A stretch of DNA of 64,000 nucleotides from SIG607 sp045586405 (GTDB taxonomy: Bacteria > Bacillota > Clostridia > Oscillospirales > Acutalibacteraceae), in NCBI GenBank assembly GCA_045586405.1, contig JAZNAG010000141.1, forward strand, positions 6,806 through 70,805, written 5' to 3'. Under the pieces are notes generated by a model. The model was not told the origin of the DNA, did not search any database, and was given only the letters and a program-made list of their open reading frames with translations. Shown here one piece after another: positions 53,519 through 61,973 of this stretch (the stretch's first letter is position 1; every line of letters begins with the position of its first letter). The translations under genes were made by a program, and so were the position numbers.

Positions 53519-53820
53519 GTATTGTAGTTTATATTGCCCTTATGGCAGGGGTTACGTATCTTATAAGAATGATACCCTTTACTCTTATGAGAAAAAGCAT
53601 AAAATCCCGCTTTATAAGAAGCTTTCTTTATTATGTTCCCTATAGCGTTTTGTCGGCAATGACCTTTCCCGCTATTTTTTATTCGACGGGCGACAACATA
53701 AGCGCAATAGTCGGAACCATAACGGCACTTGTTCTTGCCTTTTACAAAAAGCCCCTTATAGTTGTTGCCATAGCGGCGGCAGGTGCGGCGTTTATTACCG
53801 CGCTTAGCCAAAGCATTTAA
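53515..53820 (+). CDS. azlD: AzlD-type exporter small subunit; end of gene lies in a mobile repeat
   Basis: 101 residues, four hydrophobic segments, with TYLIRMIPF, the RSFLYYVPYSVLSAMTFPAI core and a late ALVLAFYKKPLIVVAIAAAGAAFI stretch (parts quoted), all typical of AzlD. The final residues (SQSI) and the TAA stop fall inside the left inverted repeat of the element at 53805-54081, so the original C-terminus was probably different by a few residues. Function should be unaffected because the last helix is complete. Confidence 0.88.
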   Translation: MSIVVYIALMAGVTYLIRMIPFTLMRKSIKSRFIRSFLYYVPYSVLSAMTFPAIFYSTGDNISAIVGTITALVLAFYKKPLIVVAIAAAGAAFITALSQSI

Positions 53821-54081
53821 ACCCGAACCAGTCTAAAAAGGCGGTTTTAAGGTATCTTTTGGCTCATTGTCACATATAGGCGGAAGCCTTATATGCTTTG
53901 CTTCACCAAAATCTTCATATAAAACTGCACTTTTTAGGTCGCGGAATTTTGTAACAAACGGATTTTGGGTTATGTGAGGCACAAAACACAGCAAATCCTG
54001 GCGGATTTGCGAGTATTTTAACGAAACAGAAGCGTAAAATCCGTATTCCAAAATCTGATTCGGGTTTAAATACTTTGGCTA
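53805..54081. mobile_element. MITE-like element with 27-bp terminal inverted repeats
   Basis: Left end 53805-53831 and right end 54055-54081 are inverted repeats matching at 25 of 27 positions (core CGGGTTTAAAT...CTTTGGCTA). Outer bases are TA on both sides, consistent with a TA target duplication. Total length 277 bp, with internal palindromes: GCAAATCC (53991-53998) with GGATTTGC (54003-54010), and GATTTTGG with CCAAAATC. No transposase is encoded. The structure suggests a non-autonomous element of the IS630/Tc1-mariner kind; copy number elsewhere is unknown. Confidence 0.75.
53833..54051 (-). CDS. Open frame inside the MITE (72 codons), doubtful gene
   Basis: Spans nearly the whole interior of the inverted-repeat element on the minus strand. 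No good ribosome binding site and no recognisable domain; contains scattered Cys and a Pro-rich end. Being bounded by the element, it is more likely a by-product of the repeat than a functional protein, although a conserved frame across copies would change that view. Confidence 0.2.
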   Translation of the reverse strand: MEYGFYASVSLKYSQIRQDLLCFVPHITQNPFVTKFRDLKSAVLYEDFGEAKHIRLPPICDNEPKDTLKPPF

Positions 54082-54103
54082 TAATAAAATTTATATAAAA
54101 ATA

Positions 54104-54136
54104 CCGCAGAAGAATAAATCTTCTGCGGATTTTTTA
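54104..54136. terminator. Terminator between azlCD/MITE and the protease operon
   Basis: CCGCAGAAGA/TCTTCTGCGG 10-bp stem, ATAAA loop, T-run on the right and an A-rich left flank; ends the minus-strand protease pair and any readthrough from azlD. Confidence 0.88.
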
Positions 54137-54147
54137 GTTTTCAATAT

Positions 54148-54954
54148 TCATTGCGTTTTGATTTTTCTTATAACGAGGAATATTATTACCGTTGATGCTA
54201 TAATCAGCGCACAACCGCCAGTGATTATATATGGCAAAAATTTTTCTATTTCCTTTTTAGTGTTTTCTTTTTTTATTTGTTCGCTTGTTTTTTTTATTAT
54301 ATTATTTCGTTCTTCTAAAAAATTTACCCATTCCTCCATAGTATATATTTGACCCGTGTTAAGACCACCATAATTTTCTATAAAAGGTCCATAAGGAATA
54401 ATATATTCTTTATCTTCGTATCTTATATAAATTTGTCTGTCATCACGAGTTAAATAGTGAGAAATTGAATATATCATTTTAACTATTAACTTATCATCGT
54501 CAATCGCAACACCTAAGGATGAAATTTTTTCTTCTATTTTATCGAAATTCAATATCTCTAATTGATTATCTTCAGTTGGGTAAGGACCTACTTCTATTGC
54601 ATGATATTTATCATCGCTTTCTTTAAGAGCGGTAATATATGTATTATCTTTTAAAGTTAGGTGCCAATAATCAATATCTTCGACTAACTGGTCTAAAAAA
54701 ACACCTGACTTTAATTCATCAATGGTTTTATCGTTATAATAAATAGCATACATCTTGCAGGATAAGGAAATGCTGCTGTTGGGCTCTTCGGAATGTAAAA
54801 AACTTTTATTGCTTGAAACAACTTTTTGATGTTCTTCCTCTTCGTAAAGGTATTTATTTTTTTTGTAAGAATCACTATCGGCAAAGCAGTTAATAGTAAA
54901 GCAAAACAACAAAATCAAAGCAAAGCACATTGAAATAAATTTTTTTAGTATCAC
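54148..54954 (-). CDS. Type I membrane protein with exported domain, unknown function
   Basis: 268 residues. Signal peptide (1-25, cleavage likely after CFA), an exported domain of about 210 residues rich in Tyr, Asp and Glu, one membrane helix at about 240-262 (YIITGGCALIIASTVIIFLVI) and a short basic tail RKIKTQ. A Lys/Glu-rich probable helix (EERNNIIKKTSEQIKKENTK) precedes the membrane. It starts 15 bases after the papain-like protease gene, so the two are one transcript; it could be a substrate, inhibitor or anchor for the protease. No family recognised. Confidence 0.75.
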   Translation of the reverse strand: MILKKFISMCFALILLFCFTINCFADSDSYKKNKYLYEEEEHQKVVSSNKSFLHSEEPNSSISLSCKMYAIYYNDKTIDELKSGVFLDQLVEDIDYWHLTLKDNTYITALKESDDKYHAIEVGPYPTEDNQLEILNFDKIEEKISSLGVAIDDDKLIVKMIYSISHYLTRDDRQIYIRYEDKEYIIPYGPFIENYGGLNTGQIYTMEEWVNFLEERNNIIKKTSEQIKKENTKKEIEKFLPYIITGGCALIIASTVIIFLVIRKIKTQ

Positions 54955-54969
54955 TAAAATCCCTCCTGC

Positions 54970-56574
54970 TTACGAAGTTCTATATACAACATAGAGATAT
55001 TCTCTGGTAGCCTGAGTTTCATCAAACAGATGCTCGTAACGCTTGTTACGGTTCTGCCCTAAAGTAGGGTCATTGTATATAAAATATTTTTTAACGATAC
55101 CTTCATCATATTGTTCTTTATATCCGTATATCACAATTGCATGACCTATTTCACTGGTTGAGTTTTTTAGTGGCCCTAGTCCTACGGCTACAGCGATACC
55201 ACTGTCTATTAAATTTTCAATTTGCTGTGCGGTAATGGGGTTTGAATCAACAAAAATAGTACCATTATTACTTACATATTGTGCCCCATTACGTAGTGTG
55301 TTTCTATTACCTGTGCCGTCGGAATTATGTTGTATGTTATCAATAACATCGTACATAGTTCTTATAGCACTTGGATTAGCATTTTTACCCAGCATTTCTG
55401 CACAAGCTGCCCAACACCAATTGCTACCCGTCGGTTGAGAAACATAAGGACAGTACACAGTTACAGAATTGTCCACCTCATATACTATTGGGCTGTTAGC
55501 TAATTGGACATACGTTCCGGAAGCGCTAATCGCATATGCATACACCGTGAGGCGACAATTAGGCATAGTAGTCCAATCATAATAATAGGTGAATTCATGA
55601 TATCCGTTGCCGTAACCTGTGTTATATAAATCACTGCTGTACTGATTTGCAGATACTGTTGTATTTATTATCTGAGTATCTTCTCTATAAACCTGAATGT
55701 TTACATTTATGGGTGTGTTAGGTAAGTCACTGCGCCAAGCCCAACCCCGTATATAATTTTTATTTACGGTTTGCAGACTACCTGTAGGTGTTGACGGAGT
55801 AGAACTTGAGTTGCCAATATATTCGAACGCCCATTGCTGATTTAAATTCCCGTCAAACGAGCGTATATAAACATTGCCCGCCGAAGTTGAAGAAGTTCCG
55901 CCACTTGTACCGTTGAGGCTGTCATTAGTTGTAAGATACAACTTGTCACTTGCCTGCATATGTATATGATATATATTCTGAATAAGATTAGTTATCAATA
56001 GTCTTTGAGCAGTATGGTCAACAGGAGTCCAAATATCTACATTTTGACCTGAAGCAAGTGCTGCACCGTTTCGTACAACATCAACAACCCTGTTATTACC
56101 GTTTGAACTGCACATAGCATATAATTTATAACTATTACTTGCAGAGTCATAAACGACCTTGAATTTTTGCTCTGTACTGCTATCCTTGGTCCACTGGTAT
56201 ACATTGGTGCCGTTAGCATCTACACCGTAATGAACATTAAGATATTTGCCTGAAAAATAATTTTTAATATAATAGATACCGCCGCTAATTAACCCTGTAG
56301 ACTGCGCCATAGTGTCAACAGTCTGACCGTTAGCCTGCATATGAGCAAGTATTTTTCGTCTTGCTTGAGCTTCGGGACTATCATCATCATCAGGTGTTAT
56401 AGTAATCAGGTTGTCTTCAATAGGTGCTATATCGGTTATTTCTTCATCTGCTATTTCGGTAATAATCGTTTCGTAATTATCTATATACTCGGTTTCCGAT
56501 GAACTTTCTGCCGAAACATTCCACGGAATAACTATCAAACATATTGACAGTAATATACTTATTAACTTTTTCAT
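54970..56574 (-). CDS. Secreted papain-like cysteine protease with ricin-type lectin domain
   Basis: 534 residues. Signal peptide 1-22; acidic pro-like region 23-90; ricin-B type beta-trefoil about 95-255 (ISGGIYYIKNYFSGKYLNV, two QxW-like repeats QKF and QQWAF); beta-rich domain about 265-366 (RGWAWRSDLPNTPI, a module seen in Clostridia surface proteins); C-terminal C39/C70-like peptidase 372-534 with oxyanion Gln380, catalytic Cys387 in NWCWAAC, His478 in GHAIVIYGY and Asn501 in YNDPTLG. No cell-wall sorting signal or C-terminal helix, so released or held by the lectin domain or the neighbouring membrane protein. Ribosome binding site GGAAAAG is weak and distant. Substrate unknown. Confidence 0.85.
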   Translation of the reverse strand: MKKLISILLSICLIVIPWNVSAESSSETEYIDNYETIITEIADEEITDIAPIEDNLITITPDDDDSPEAQARRKILAHMQANGQTVDTMAQSTGLISGGIYYIKNYFSGKYLNVHYGVDANGTNVYQWTKDSSTEQKFKVVYDSASNSYKLYAMCSSNGNNRVVDVVRNGAALASGQNVDIWTPVDHTAQRLLITNLIQNIYHIHMQASDKLYLTTNDSLNGTSGGTSSTSAGNVYIRSFDGNLNQQWAFEYIGNSSSTPSTPTGSLQTVNKNYIRGWAWRSDLPNTPINVNIQVYREDTQIINTTVSANQYSSDLYNTGYGNGYHEFTYYYDWTTMPNCRLTVYAYAISASGTYVQLANSPIVYEVDNSVTVYCPYVSQPTGSNWCWAACAEMLGKNANPSAIRTMYDVIDNIQHNSDGTGNRNTLRNGAQYVSNNGTIFVDSNPITAQQIENLIDSGIAVAVGLGPLKNSTSEIGHAIVIYGYKEQYDEGIVKKYFIYNDPTLGQNRNKRYEHLFDETQATREYLYVVYRTS

Positions 56575-56629
56575 AAATTACTTTTCCTTTCCATAATATA
56601 ATAAAAAATGATTCTTCTTCAAGATACAT
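56477..56629 (-). CDS. Possible leader ORF overlapping the protease start (50 aa)
   Basis: ATG preceded by AAAGAGGTGAGTCCG, a better ribosome binding site than that of the protease itself. The frame runs 50 codons and overlaps the protease start by about 98 bases in another frame. No recognisable domain. It could be a regulatory upstream frame or chance. Confidence 0.25.
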   Translation of the reverse strand: MYLEEESFFIILWKGKVIYEKVNKYITVNMFDSYSVECFGRKFIGNRVYR

Positions 56630-56659
56630 CGGACTCACCTCTTTCTTTTTACTGATTTA

Positions 56660-56688
56660 ATTTTATTTCATTTACCATTTTATGTCAA
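56660..56688 (-). promoter_or_regulatory. Sigma-A promoter of the protease-membrane protein pair
   Basis: Minus strand: perfect TTGACA, 17-base spacer, TAAAAT; leader of about 80 bases before the protease ATG. Confidence 0.82.
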
Positions 56689-56723
56689 TAAGTGCTACAA
56701 AACTGTAATGGAATATGAAAAAA

Positions 56724-56766
56724 TGTAACCCCTGTGTCAAAAAACACAGGGGTTACATTTTTTTTA
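56724..56766. terminator. Bidirectional terminator after asnS
   Basis: 14-bp stem TGTAACCCCTGTGT with exact complement, short A-rich loop, T-run on the right and A-run on the left; overlaps the asnS stop codon. Confidence 0.9.
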
Positions 56767-58158
56767 AAACTCTGCCGAGCCTGTAGTTCTCGGGAAGGGA
56801 AGTACGTCACGAATATTTGCAATACCCGTTACATACATTATAAGTCTTTCAAAACCAAGACCAAAGCCTGCGTGCTTTGCACCGCCGAAACGGCGAAGGT
56901 CAAGATACCAACCGTATTCTTCCTCAGTGCCGCCGATTTCTTTAATGCGGTCAATAAGAAGGTCGAGGCGCTCTTCACGCTGACTGCCGCCTATAATTTC
57001 ACCAATTCCGGGAACAAGACAGTCAACAGCGGCAACGGTCTTTCCGTCATCGTTAAGACGCATATAAAATGCCTTTATTTCCTTTGGATAATCGGTTACA
57101 AAGAGAGGCTTTTTGAATACTTCTTCGGTAAGGTATCTTTCGTGCTCACTCTGTAAATCACAGCCCCATTCAACCTTGTATTCAAACTTCTGACCGCTAT
57201 TTTTAAGTATATCAACGGCTTCGGTGTAGGTAACCTGTGCGAATTCCGAGTCGATTACATTTTTAAGTTTATCCTTAAGACCTTTTTCAAAATGAGCTTC
57301 AAAGAAATCAAGCTCGGTCTGACAGTTATCGTAAATGTAGGAAAGCACATATTTAAGCATATCACGGGCAAGGTCCATATCGTCCTGCAAATCAGCAAAA
57401 GCAATTTCAGGCTCTATCATCCAGAACTCTGCGGCATGACGGGCGGTGTAGGATTTTTCGGCTCTGAAGGTAGGACCAAAGGTATAAACCTTACCGAAAG
57501 CCATTGCCATAGCCTCTGCCTGAAGCTGTCCAGATACTGTAAGGCTGGTGCCTTTGCCGAAGAAATCTTCGCTATAGTCAACAGCGCCGTCTTCGGTTAA
57601 AGGAGGGTTGCCCACATCAAGAGTAGTTACTCTGAACATCTCACCTGCGCCCTCTGCATCACTGGTAGTGATAAGGGGAGTATGGGCGTATACAAAGCCA
57701 CGCTCGTTAAAGAATTTGTGGATAGCGTAAGCAGCTACAGAGCGCACTCTGAATGCGGCAGAAAAAGTATTTGTACGGGGACGAAGGTGCTGAATAGTAC
57801 GCAGATATTCAAGTGAATGACGTTTTTTCTGTAAAGGATAATCAGGGGTAGAAGCGCCTTCTATGGTAATTTCCTTTGCCTGAAGCTCAAAAGGCTGTTT
57901 CATTTCGGGGGTGGCAACTAAAACACCCTTTACACAAATAGCCGAGCCAACATTAAGTGCGCCAATTTCTGCATAGTTACTTACAGATTCTTCATCATAA
58001 ACAACCTGAAGGTTTTTGAAAGAAGAACCGTCGTTAAGTTCAATAAAGCTTATGTTTTTTGACTGTCTTGAAGTTTTTATCCAGCCGCAAACCGTGATGG
58101 TGTTATCATAAAAACCTTCCGGTGCGCTGAAAAGTGATACGATTTCGGTGCGTTTCAT
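56764..58158 (-). CDS. asnS: Asparaginyl-tRNA synthetase
   Basis: Class II synthetase of the AspRS/AsnRS subgroup. OB-fold anticodon-binding domain (TVCGWIKTSRQSKNISFIELNDG in parts), motif 2 region TFRAEKSYTARHAAEFWMIEPE, and motif 3 GFGLGFERLIMYVTG. FRAE with the ending DVLPFPRTTGSAEF distinguishes it as AsnRS. 464 residues. AGGAGATG ribosome binding site. The leader is too short for a T-box. Confidence 0.96.
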   Translation of the reverse strand: MKRTEIVSLFSAPEGFYDNTITVCGWIKTSRQSKNISFIELNDGSSFKNLQVVYDEESVSNYAEIGALNVGSAICVKGVLVATPEMKQPFELQAKEITIEGASTPDYPLQKKRHSLEYLRTIQHLRPRTNTFSAAFRVRSVAAYAIHKFFNERGFVYAHTPLITTSDAEGAGEMFRVTTLDVGNPPLTEDGAVDYSEDFFGKGTSLTVSGQLQAEAMAMAFGKVYTFGPTFRAEKSYTARHAAEFWMIEPEIAFADLQDDMDLARDMLKYVLSYIYDNCQTELDFFEAHFEKGLKDKLKNVIDSEFAQVTYTEAVDILKNSGQKFEYKVEWGCDLQSEHERYLTEEVFKKPLFVTDYPKEIKAFYMRLNDDGKTVAAVDCLVPGIGEIIGGSQREERLDLLIDRIKEIGGTEEEYGWYLDLRRFGGAKHAGFGLGFERLIMYVTGIANIRDVLPFPRTTGSAEF

Positions 58159-58193
58159 ACATACATCTCCTAAAAATTTACATGTATAGAGTT

Positions 58194-58222
58194 ATTATAC
58201 ACTCTTTTCATCAAAAGGTCAA
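58194..58222 (-). promoter_or_regulatory. Sigma-A promoter of asnS
   Basis: Minus strand: TTGACC, 17-base spacer, perfect TATAAT; only about 30 bases of leader. Confidence 0.85.
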
Positions 58223-58229
58223 TTTTAAC

Positions 58230-58258
58230 TTGATATATTTTTACATATATTTTATAAT
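58230..58258 (+). promoter_or_regulatory. Sigma-A promoter of pcrA
   Basis: TTGATA, 17-base spacer, perfect TATAAT; divergent from the asnS promoter. Confidence 0.82.
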
Positions 58259-58291
58259 ATTACAAGTATAATACATTTATGGGAGCAGAAA

Positions 58292-60637
58292 ATGACCGAT
58301 AATCAGTTTTTAAGTTTAAGACAGCAGGTAATAAAAAAAGAATTTAATAACCTTAATGAGCGTCAGCTAGAAGCGGTCACAACTGCTAAGGGTCCCGTGC
58401 TTGTACTTGCAGGTGCAGGTAGCGGTAAAACCACCGTGCTTGTAAACAGAATTGCCTATCTTGTAAAATACGGCGATGCTTATAACAGTCAGCTCGTGCC
58501 TTTTTATACCGATGAGGATGAAAAGGTTATGACAGATTTTATAGAGGGAAAAACCGACTATATATCCTCTGGTTTTTTGGCTGTAGACCCTGTTAAGCCC
58601 TATAACATATTAGCTATTACCTTTACCAACAAAGCGGCAGGTGAGCTTAAAGAAAGAATATCTGCAAAGCTTCAGGACGATGCTCTGGATATATGGGCAG
58701 GTACCTTCCACAGTATTTGCGGAAAAATACTTAGACGATATGCCGGTCTTATCGGTTATGACTCTCATTTTACTATTTACGATACTGATGACCAAAAGCG
58801 TCTGATGAAGGAAATTATTAAAAATTTCAGTGTTGACGATAAGGCGTTTGCGCCGAAATCGGTGCTGTGCGAAATTTCTTCGGCTAAGGACAAGCTTATA
58901 ACCCCTGCACAGTATAAAGAACAGGCAGGTAATGATTACAGAAGAAAAATCATTGCCGACCTTTATATTGAATATCAAAACAGACTTCGCGAAGCCGACG
59001 CTATGGACTTTGACGATATGATAGTAAATACGGTGAAACTGCTTAGTGAAAACAGCGATGTTGCCGAGTACTACAGGTCAAAGTTCCGTTATGTGCTGGT
59101 GGACGAGTATCAGGACACAAACTTTGCCCAGTATGTGCTTATAAAAACCTTATCAGAGGGTGAGGGGAATATCTGCGTTGTAGGTGATGACGACCAGAGT
59201 ATTTACCGTTTTCGTGGTGCAACTATTGAAAATATTTTGAATTTTGAAGACGAATATGAAAATGCTAAGGTAATAAGACTTGAGCAGAATTACCGTTCTA
59301 CCTCTCATATTCTTGATGCCGCAAATGCGGTTATTAAAAACAACAAAGGCAGAAAGGGTAAAAACCTTTGGACAGATAACGGTGAGGGTGAGCCTATAAA
59401 GATACATACCGCTGAAAATCAGGTAGAGGAAGCAAGGTATGTTGCCGACTGTGTTTTTGACGATATAAGACAGGGCGGTAAGGCGTCTTCTCACGCCGTG
59501 CTTTACAGAATGAACGCTCAGTCTGCTGCCCTTGAAAATGTTTTTGCGCGAAGCGGTGTTTTGTATACCGTTGTAGGCGGCACACGCTTCTTTGACCGTA
59601 AGGAAATAAAGGATATTCTTGCTTATCTTCAGGTTATAAACAATAAAAATGACGCGGTTAGACTTAAAAGAATTATTAACGAGCCGAAACGCGGAATAGG
59701 GGATACCACCGTTAAAGCGGCAAGTGATATTGCTGATAATTTAGGCATACCGTTTTTTGAGGTGCTAAGTAACCCAAATGATTATCCTGTACTTAGCCGC
59801 AGCGGTGCAAAGCTTAAAGCTTTCACCGATATGATAAATTCTTTCATAGAGCTGTCTTCTAATGTTTCTATAAACGAACTTTGTGAAACGGTGGTTCAGG
59901 AAACAGGGTATATGAATATGCTGATTCTTGCAGGTAAAACCGAGCAGGACAGAATTGAAAATATAAAGGAACTTTCAAGCTCTATTGTTCAGTATGAAAT
60001 GGAAAGCGATGAGCCTTCCCTCAGCGGTTTTCTTGAGGAAGTTGCCCTTGTCAGCGATATTGACTCACTTGACAGTAATGAAGACAGAGTAGTAATGATG
60101 ACGGTGCACAGCGCAAAGGGACTTGAATTTGACAATGTGTATCTGGTTGGTCTTGAAGAGGGTGTTTTCCCAGGTTCACAGTCAATATATGCAGGTGAGG
60201 CGGAAATGGAAGAAGAACGCCGTCTTGCTTATGTTGCCATAACGAGAGCTAAGAAGAAACTTCATATTACGAATGCTTACACACGTATGCTGTACGGACA
60301 GACAAACAGAAATCTGCCTTCAAGATTTTTAAAGGAAGTACCCGAAGAACTTTGCGTATTTAGCGGTATGAAACAGAAAGAACCTGAAAAACATATATTA
60401 TCAGGCCCTGTTTCTTCTTCGTCTTTTGCAAGAAATATCAGCTTCACTGTGCCTAAAAAGGCGGAAAGCAGTAAAACCGTATACACCGTTGGTATGAAGG
60501 TAGAGCACAGCACCTTTGGTAAGGGTGAGATACTGAAAACCGTACCAATGGGTAGTGATACTCTGCTTGAAATCAAGTTCGAGGGTATTGGGCTTAAAAA
60601 AATTATGGCAGGTTTTGCAAAATTAAAAATTATTTAA
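58292..60637 (+). CDS. pcrA: UvrD/PcrA-type DNA helicase
   Basis: Superfamily 1A 3'-5' helicase in repair and replication restart. NLNERQLEAV Q-motif, Walker A GAGSGKTTVL, ITFTNKAAGELKERI, DEYQDTNFAQY, GDDDQSIYRFRGA, HSAKGLEFDNVYL and YVAITRAKKKL. An insertion of about 40 residues (DAYNSQL... to VDPVKPY) lies between motifs I and Ia, longer than in Bacillus PcrA. The C-terminal ~60 residues form the Tudor-like RNA polymerase-binding domain (VGMKVEHSTFGKGEIL). 781 residues. Confidence 0.95.
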   Translation: MTDNQFLSLRQQVIKKEFNNLNERQLEAVTTAKGPVLVLAGAGSGKTTVLVNRIAYLVKYGDAYNSQLVPFYTDEDEKVMTDFIEGKTDYISSGFLAVDPVKPYNILAITFTNKAAGELKERISAKLQDDALDIWAGTFHSICGKILRRYAGLIGYDSHFTIYDTDDQKRLMKEIIKNFSVDDKAFAPKSVLCEISSAKDKLITPAQYKEQAGNDYRRKIIADLYIEYQNRLREADAMDFDDMIVNTVKLLSENSDVAEYYRSKFRYVLVDEYQDTNFAQYVLIKTLSEGEGNICVVGDDDQSIYRFRGATIENILNFEDEYENAKVIRLEQNYRSTSHILDAANAVIKNNKGRKGKNLWTDNGEGEPIKIHTAENQVEEARYVADCVFDDIRQGGKASSHAVLYRMNAQSAALENVFARSGVLYTVVGGTRFFDRKEIKDILAYLQVINNKNDAVRLKRIINEPKRGIGDTTVKAASDIADNLGIPFFEVLSNPNDYPVLSRSGAKLKAFTDMINSFIELSSNVSINELCETVVQETGYMNMLILAGKTEQDRIENIKELSSSIVQYEMESDEPSLSGFLEEVALVSDIDSLDSNEDRVVMMTVHSAKGLEFDNVYLVGLEEGVFPGSQSIYAGEAEMEEERRLAYVAITRAKKKLHITNAYTRMLYGQTNRNLPSRFLKEVPEELCVFSGMKQKEPEKHILSGPVSSSSFARNISFTVPKKAESSKTVYTVGMKVEHSTFGKGEILKTVPMGSDTLLEIKFEGIGLKKIMAGFAKLKII

Positions 60638-60697
60638 TACTTTCGCTTCTTTCCACAGGTATAATAATAGACAGAGAGACTATAGGGAGTGAAATAA

Positions 60698-61483
60698 ATG
60701 ATCTCATCAAAGGCTGTAAAGGCTACGGCTAAAATGTTATTAAAAGAAAACTGGACAGGTGCAATAGCTGTTGCGGCTGCCCCTGTTCTTGCCACGTCTG
60801 TTGTATATATAGCTTCATATCTGTTAAACTTGCCACTTGGAAACTTTTCTGTTATAATAAATATAGTAGCTTACTTTTTTCTGCTGTCGCCATTGTGGCT
60901 TGGTGTATTTCGCTGTTACTGGCGTATGGCAAATGATGTTAAAGATGCCTACAGTGAAACGTTTTACTTTTTTTCATCTTTTCATCTGTACAAAAGGGCT
61001 TTAGCCTACACCTTTAAAATTACTTTTCGTCTTGCGGTGGTGTTTTTATTATTTTTCTTGCCGGCAATAATAGTAAAGCTTCTTACTACCGAATATTTTT
61101 ATGAGTTTTTCGGTATGACCACACCTTTATGGGTGCTTGGTTTCAGCCCCGCTTTCTATGTTTTGGAATTTGCAGGTCTTTCGGCAAGCGTTGCTTACCT
61201 TTTTGGCATTTTTCTGCCCACTTTTTTGTTTGTGGCAAACGAAGATATGTCGGCAAGCGACTGTATAAAACGCGGTATAGAAATAGGCAAAACCTGTAAA
61301 AACAGTATTGCGACCATAACGCTGTCTTATTCCTGGTGGATTTTGCTTTCGCTCTTTATGGTGCCGCTACTGTTCACCTTGCCTTACCTTTTGATGTCTT
61401 ATATTGTTGCTTGTCGTTTTGGGGTGACACAGTACAACTTGAATATTGATAAAATGAATGAAATTCCTACTCATGAAGTATAA
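60698..61483 (+). CDS. Polytopic membrane protein (DUF975-like), unknown function
   Basis: 261 residues with six hydrophobic segments. The stretch from FLPTFLFVANEDMSASDCIKRG to YIVACRFGV resembles the conserved C-terminal part of DUF975 proteins. Many aromatic residues. Preceded by TATAAT at 60660-60665 without a clear -35, and by AGGGAGTG before the ATG. It forms a unit with the next gene. Confidence 0.7.
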   Translation: MISSKAVKATAKMLLKENWTGAIAVAAAPVLATSVVYIASYLLNLPLGNFSVIINIVAYFFLLSPLWLGVFRCYWRMANDVKDAYSETFYFFSSFHLYKRALAYTFKITFRLAVVFLLFFLPAIIVKLLTTEYFYEFFGMTTPLWVLGFSPAFYVLEFAGLSASVAYLFGIFLPTFLFVANEDMSASDCIKRGIEIGKTCKNSIATITLSYSWWILLSLFMVPLLFTLPYLLMSYIVACRFGVTQYNLNIDKMNEIPTHEV

Positions 61484-61498
61484 TTGGGGGAACTTAAA

Positions 61499-61909
61499 AT
61501 GAGATTATCGGTTAAATTTGCGGTTTATTATGTAGTTGCCTTTGCTGTATTTATAGTAAATACGGTGTTCTTTATCGGCGACCAATTCTTTTATACCTTA
61601 GAAGATTTACCTGAATTGAAAGAAGGTCAGACGGCGGTATATTCCGCTTTCTCACCCGACCTTAAAAAATCAGCTGTCTGCTATACGGTTGAAACTCCCG
61701 AGGGCAGTGCTGTAAGGGTAGAACTCGTTACCTATGATGACGAAATAAATATAGACAAAAAAGAAAATATTTACTGGGAAGTAGGCAAGGAAAGTGTTAT
61801 TATCGGTTGGGTAGACGAAAATACCATAACCATTGACTCGAGAACCCTGGATTTAAACAAAAATCAAACCTATGACTCCAGAAGAGTTGTATCGCTTAGG
61901 GTCAAATAA
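61499..61909 (+). CDS. Small membrane-anchored protein, DUF5412-like
   Basis: 136 residues: N-terminal anchor helix (about 5-28), then an exported beta-rich domain with SAFSPDLKKSAVCY, VELVTYDDEI and a late VIIGWVDENTITIDSRTLDL. This resembles DUF5412-type proteins by eye; confidence in the family is moderate. ATG at 61499 follows GGGGGAA and is 15 bases after the previous stop. Confidence 0.6.
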   Translation: MRLSVKFAVYYVVAFAVFIVNTVFFIGDQFFYTLEDLPELKEGQTAVYSAFSPDLKKSAVCYTVETPEGSAVRVELVTYDDEINIDKKENIYWEVGKESVIIGWVDENTITIDSRTLDLNKNQTYDSRRVVSLRVK

Positions 61910-61917
61910 AATTAACG

Positions 61918-61963
61918 GAGAATAGAAAATAGAAAAACTTTCTGTTTTTTATTCTCTTTTTTT
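61918..61963 (+). terminator. Terminator-like hairpin directly before the RlmD-type gene
   Basis: GAGAATA-GAAAA-AGAAA pairs with TTTCT-TTTT-TATTCTC across a short loop, then seven T. The Shine-Dalgarno GAGGAAAG begins immediately after, so the hairpin could act as an attenuator as well as ending the upstream unit. Confidence 0.65.
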
Positions 61964-61973
61964 GAGGAAAGTT

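Noticed and set aside
58159..58193. T-box riboswitch before asnS
   Set aside because: The promoter leaves a leader of only about 30 bases, far too short for a T-box.
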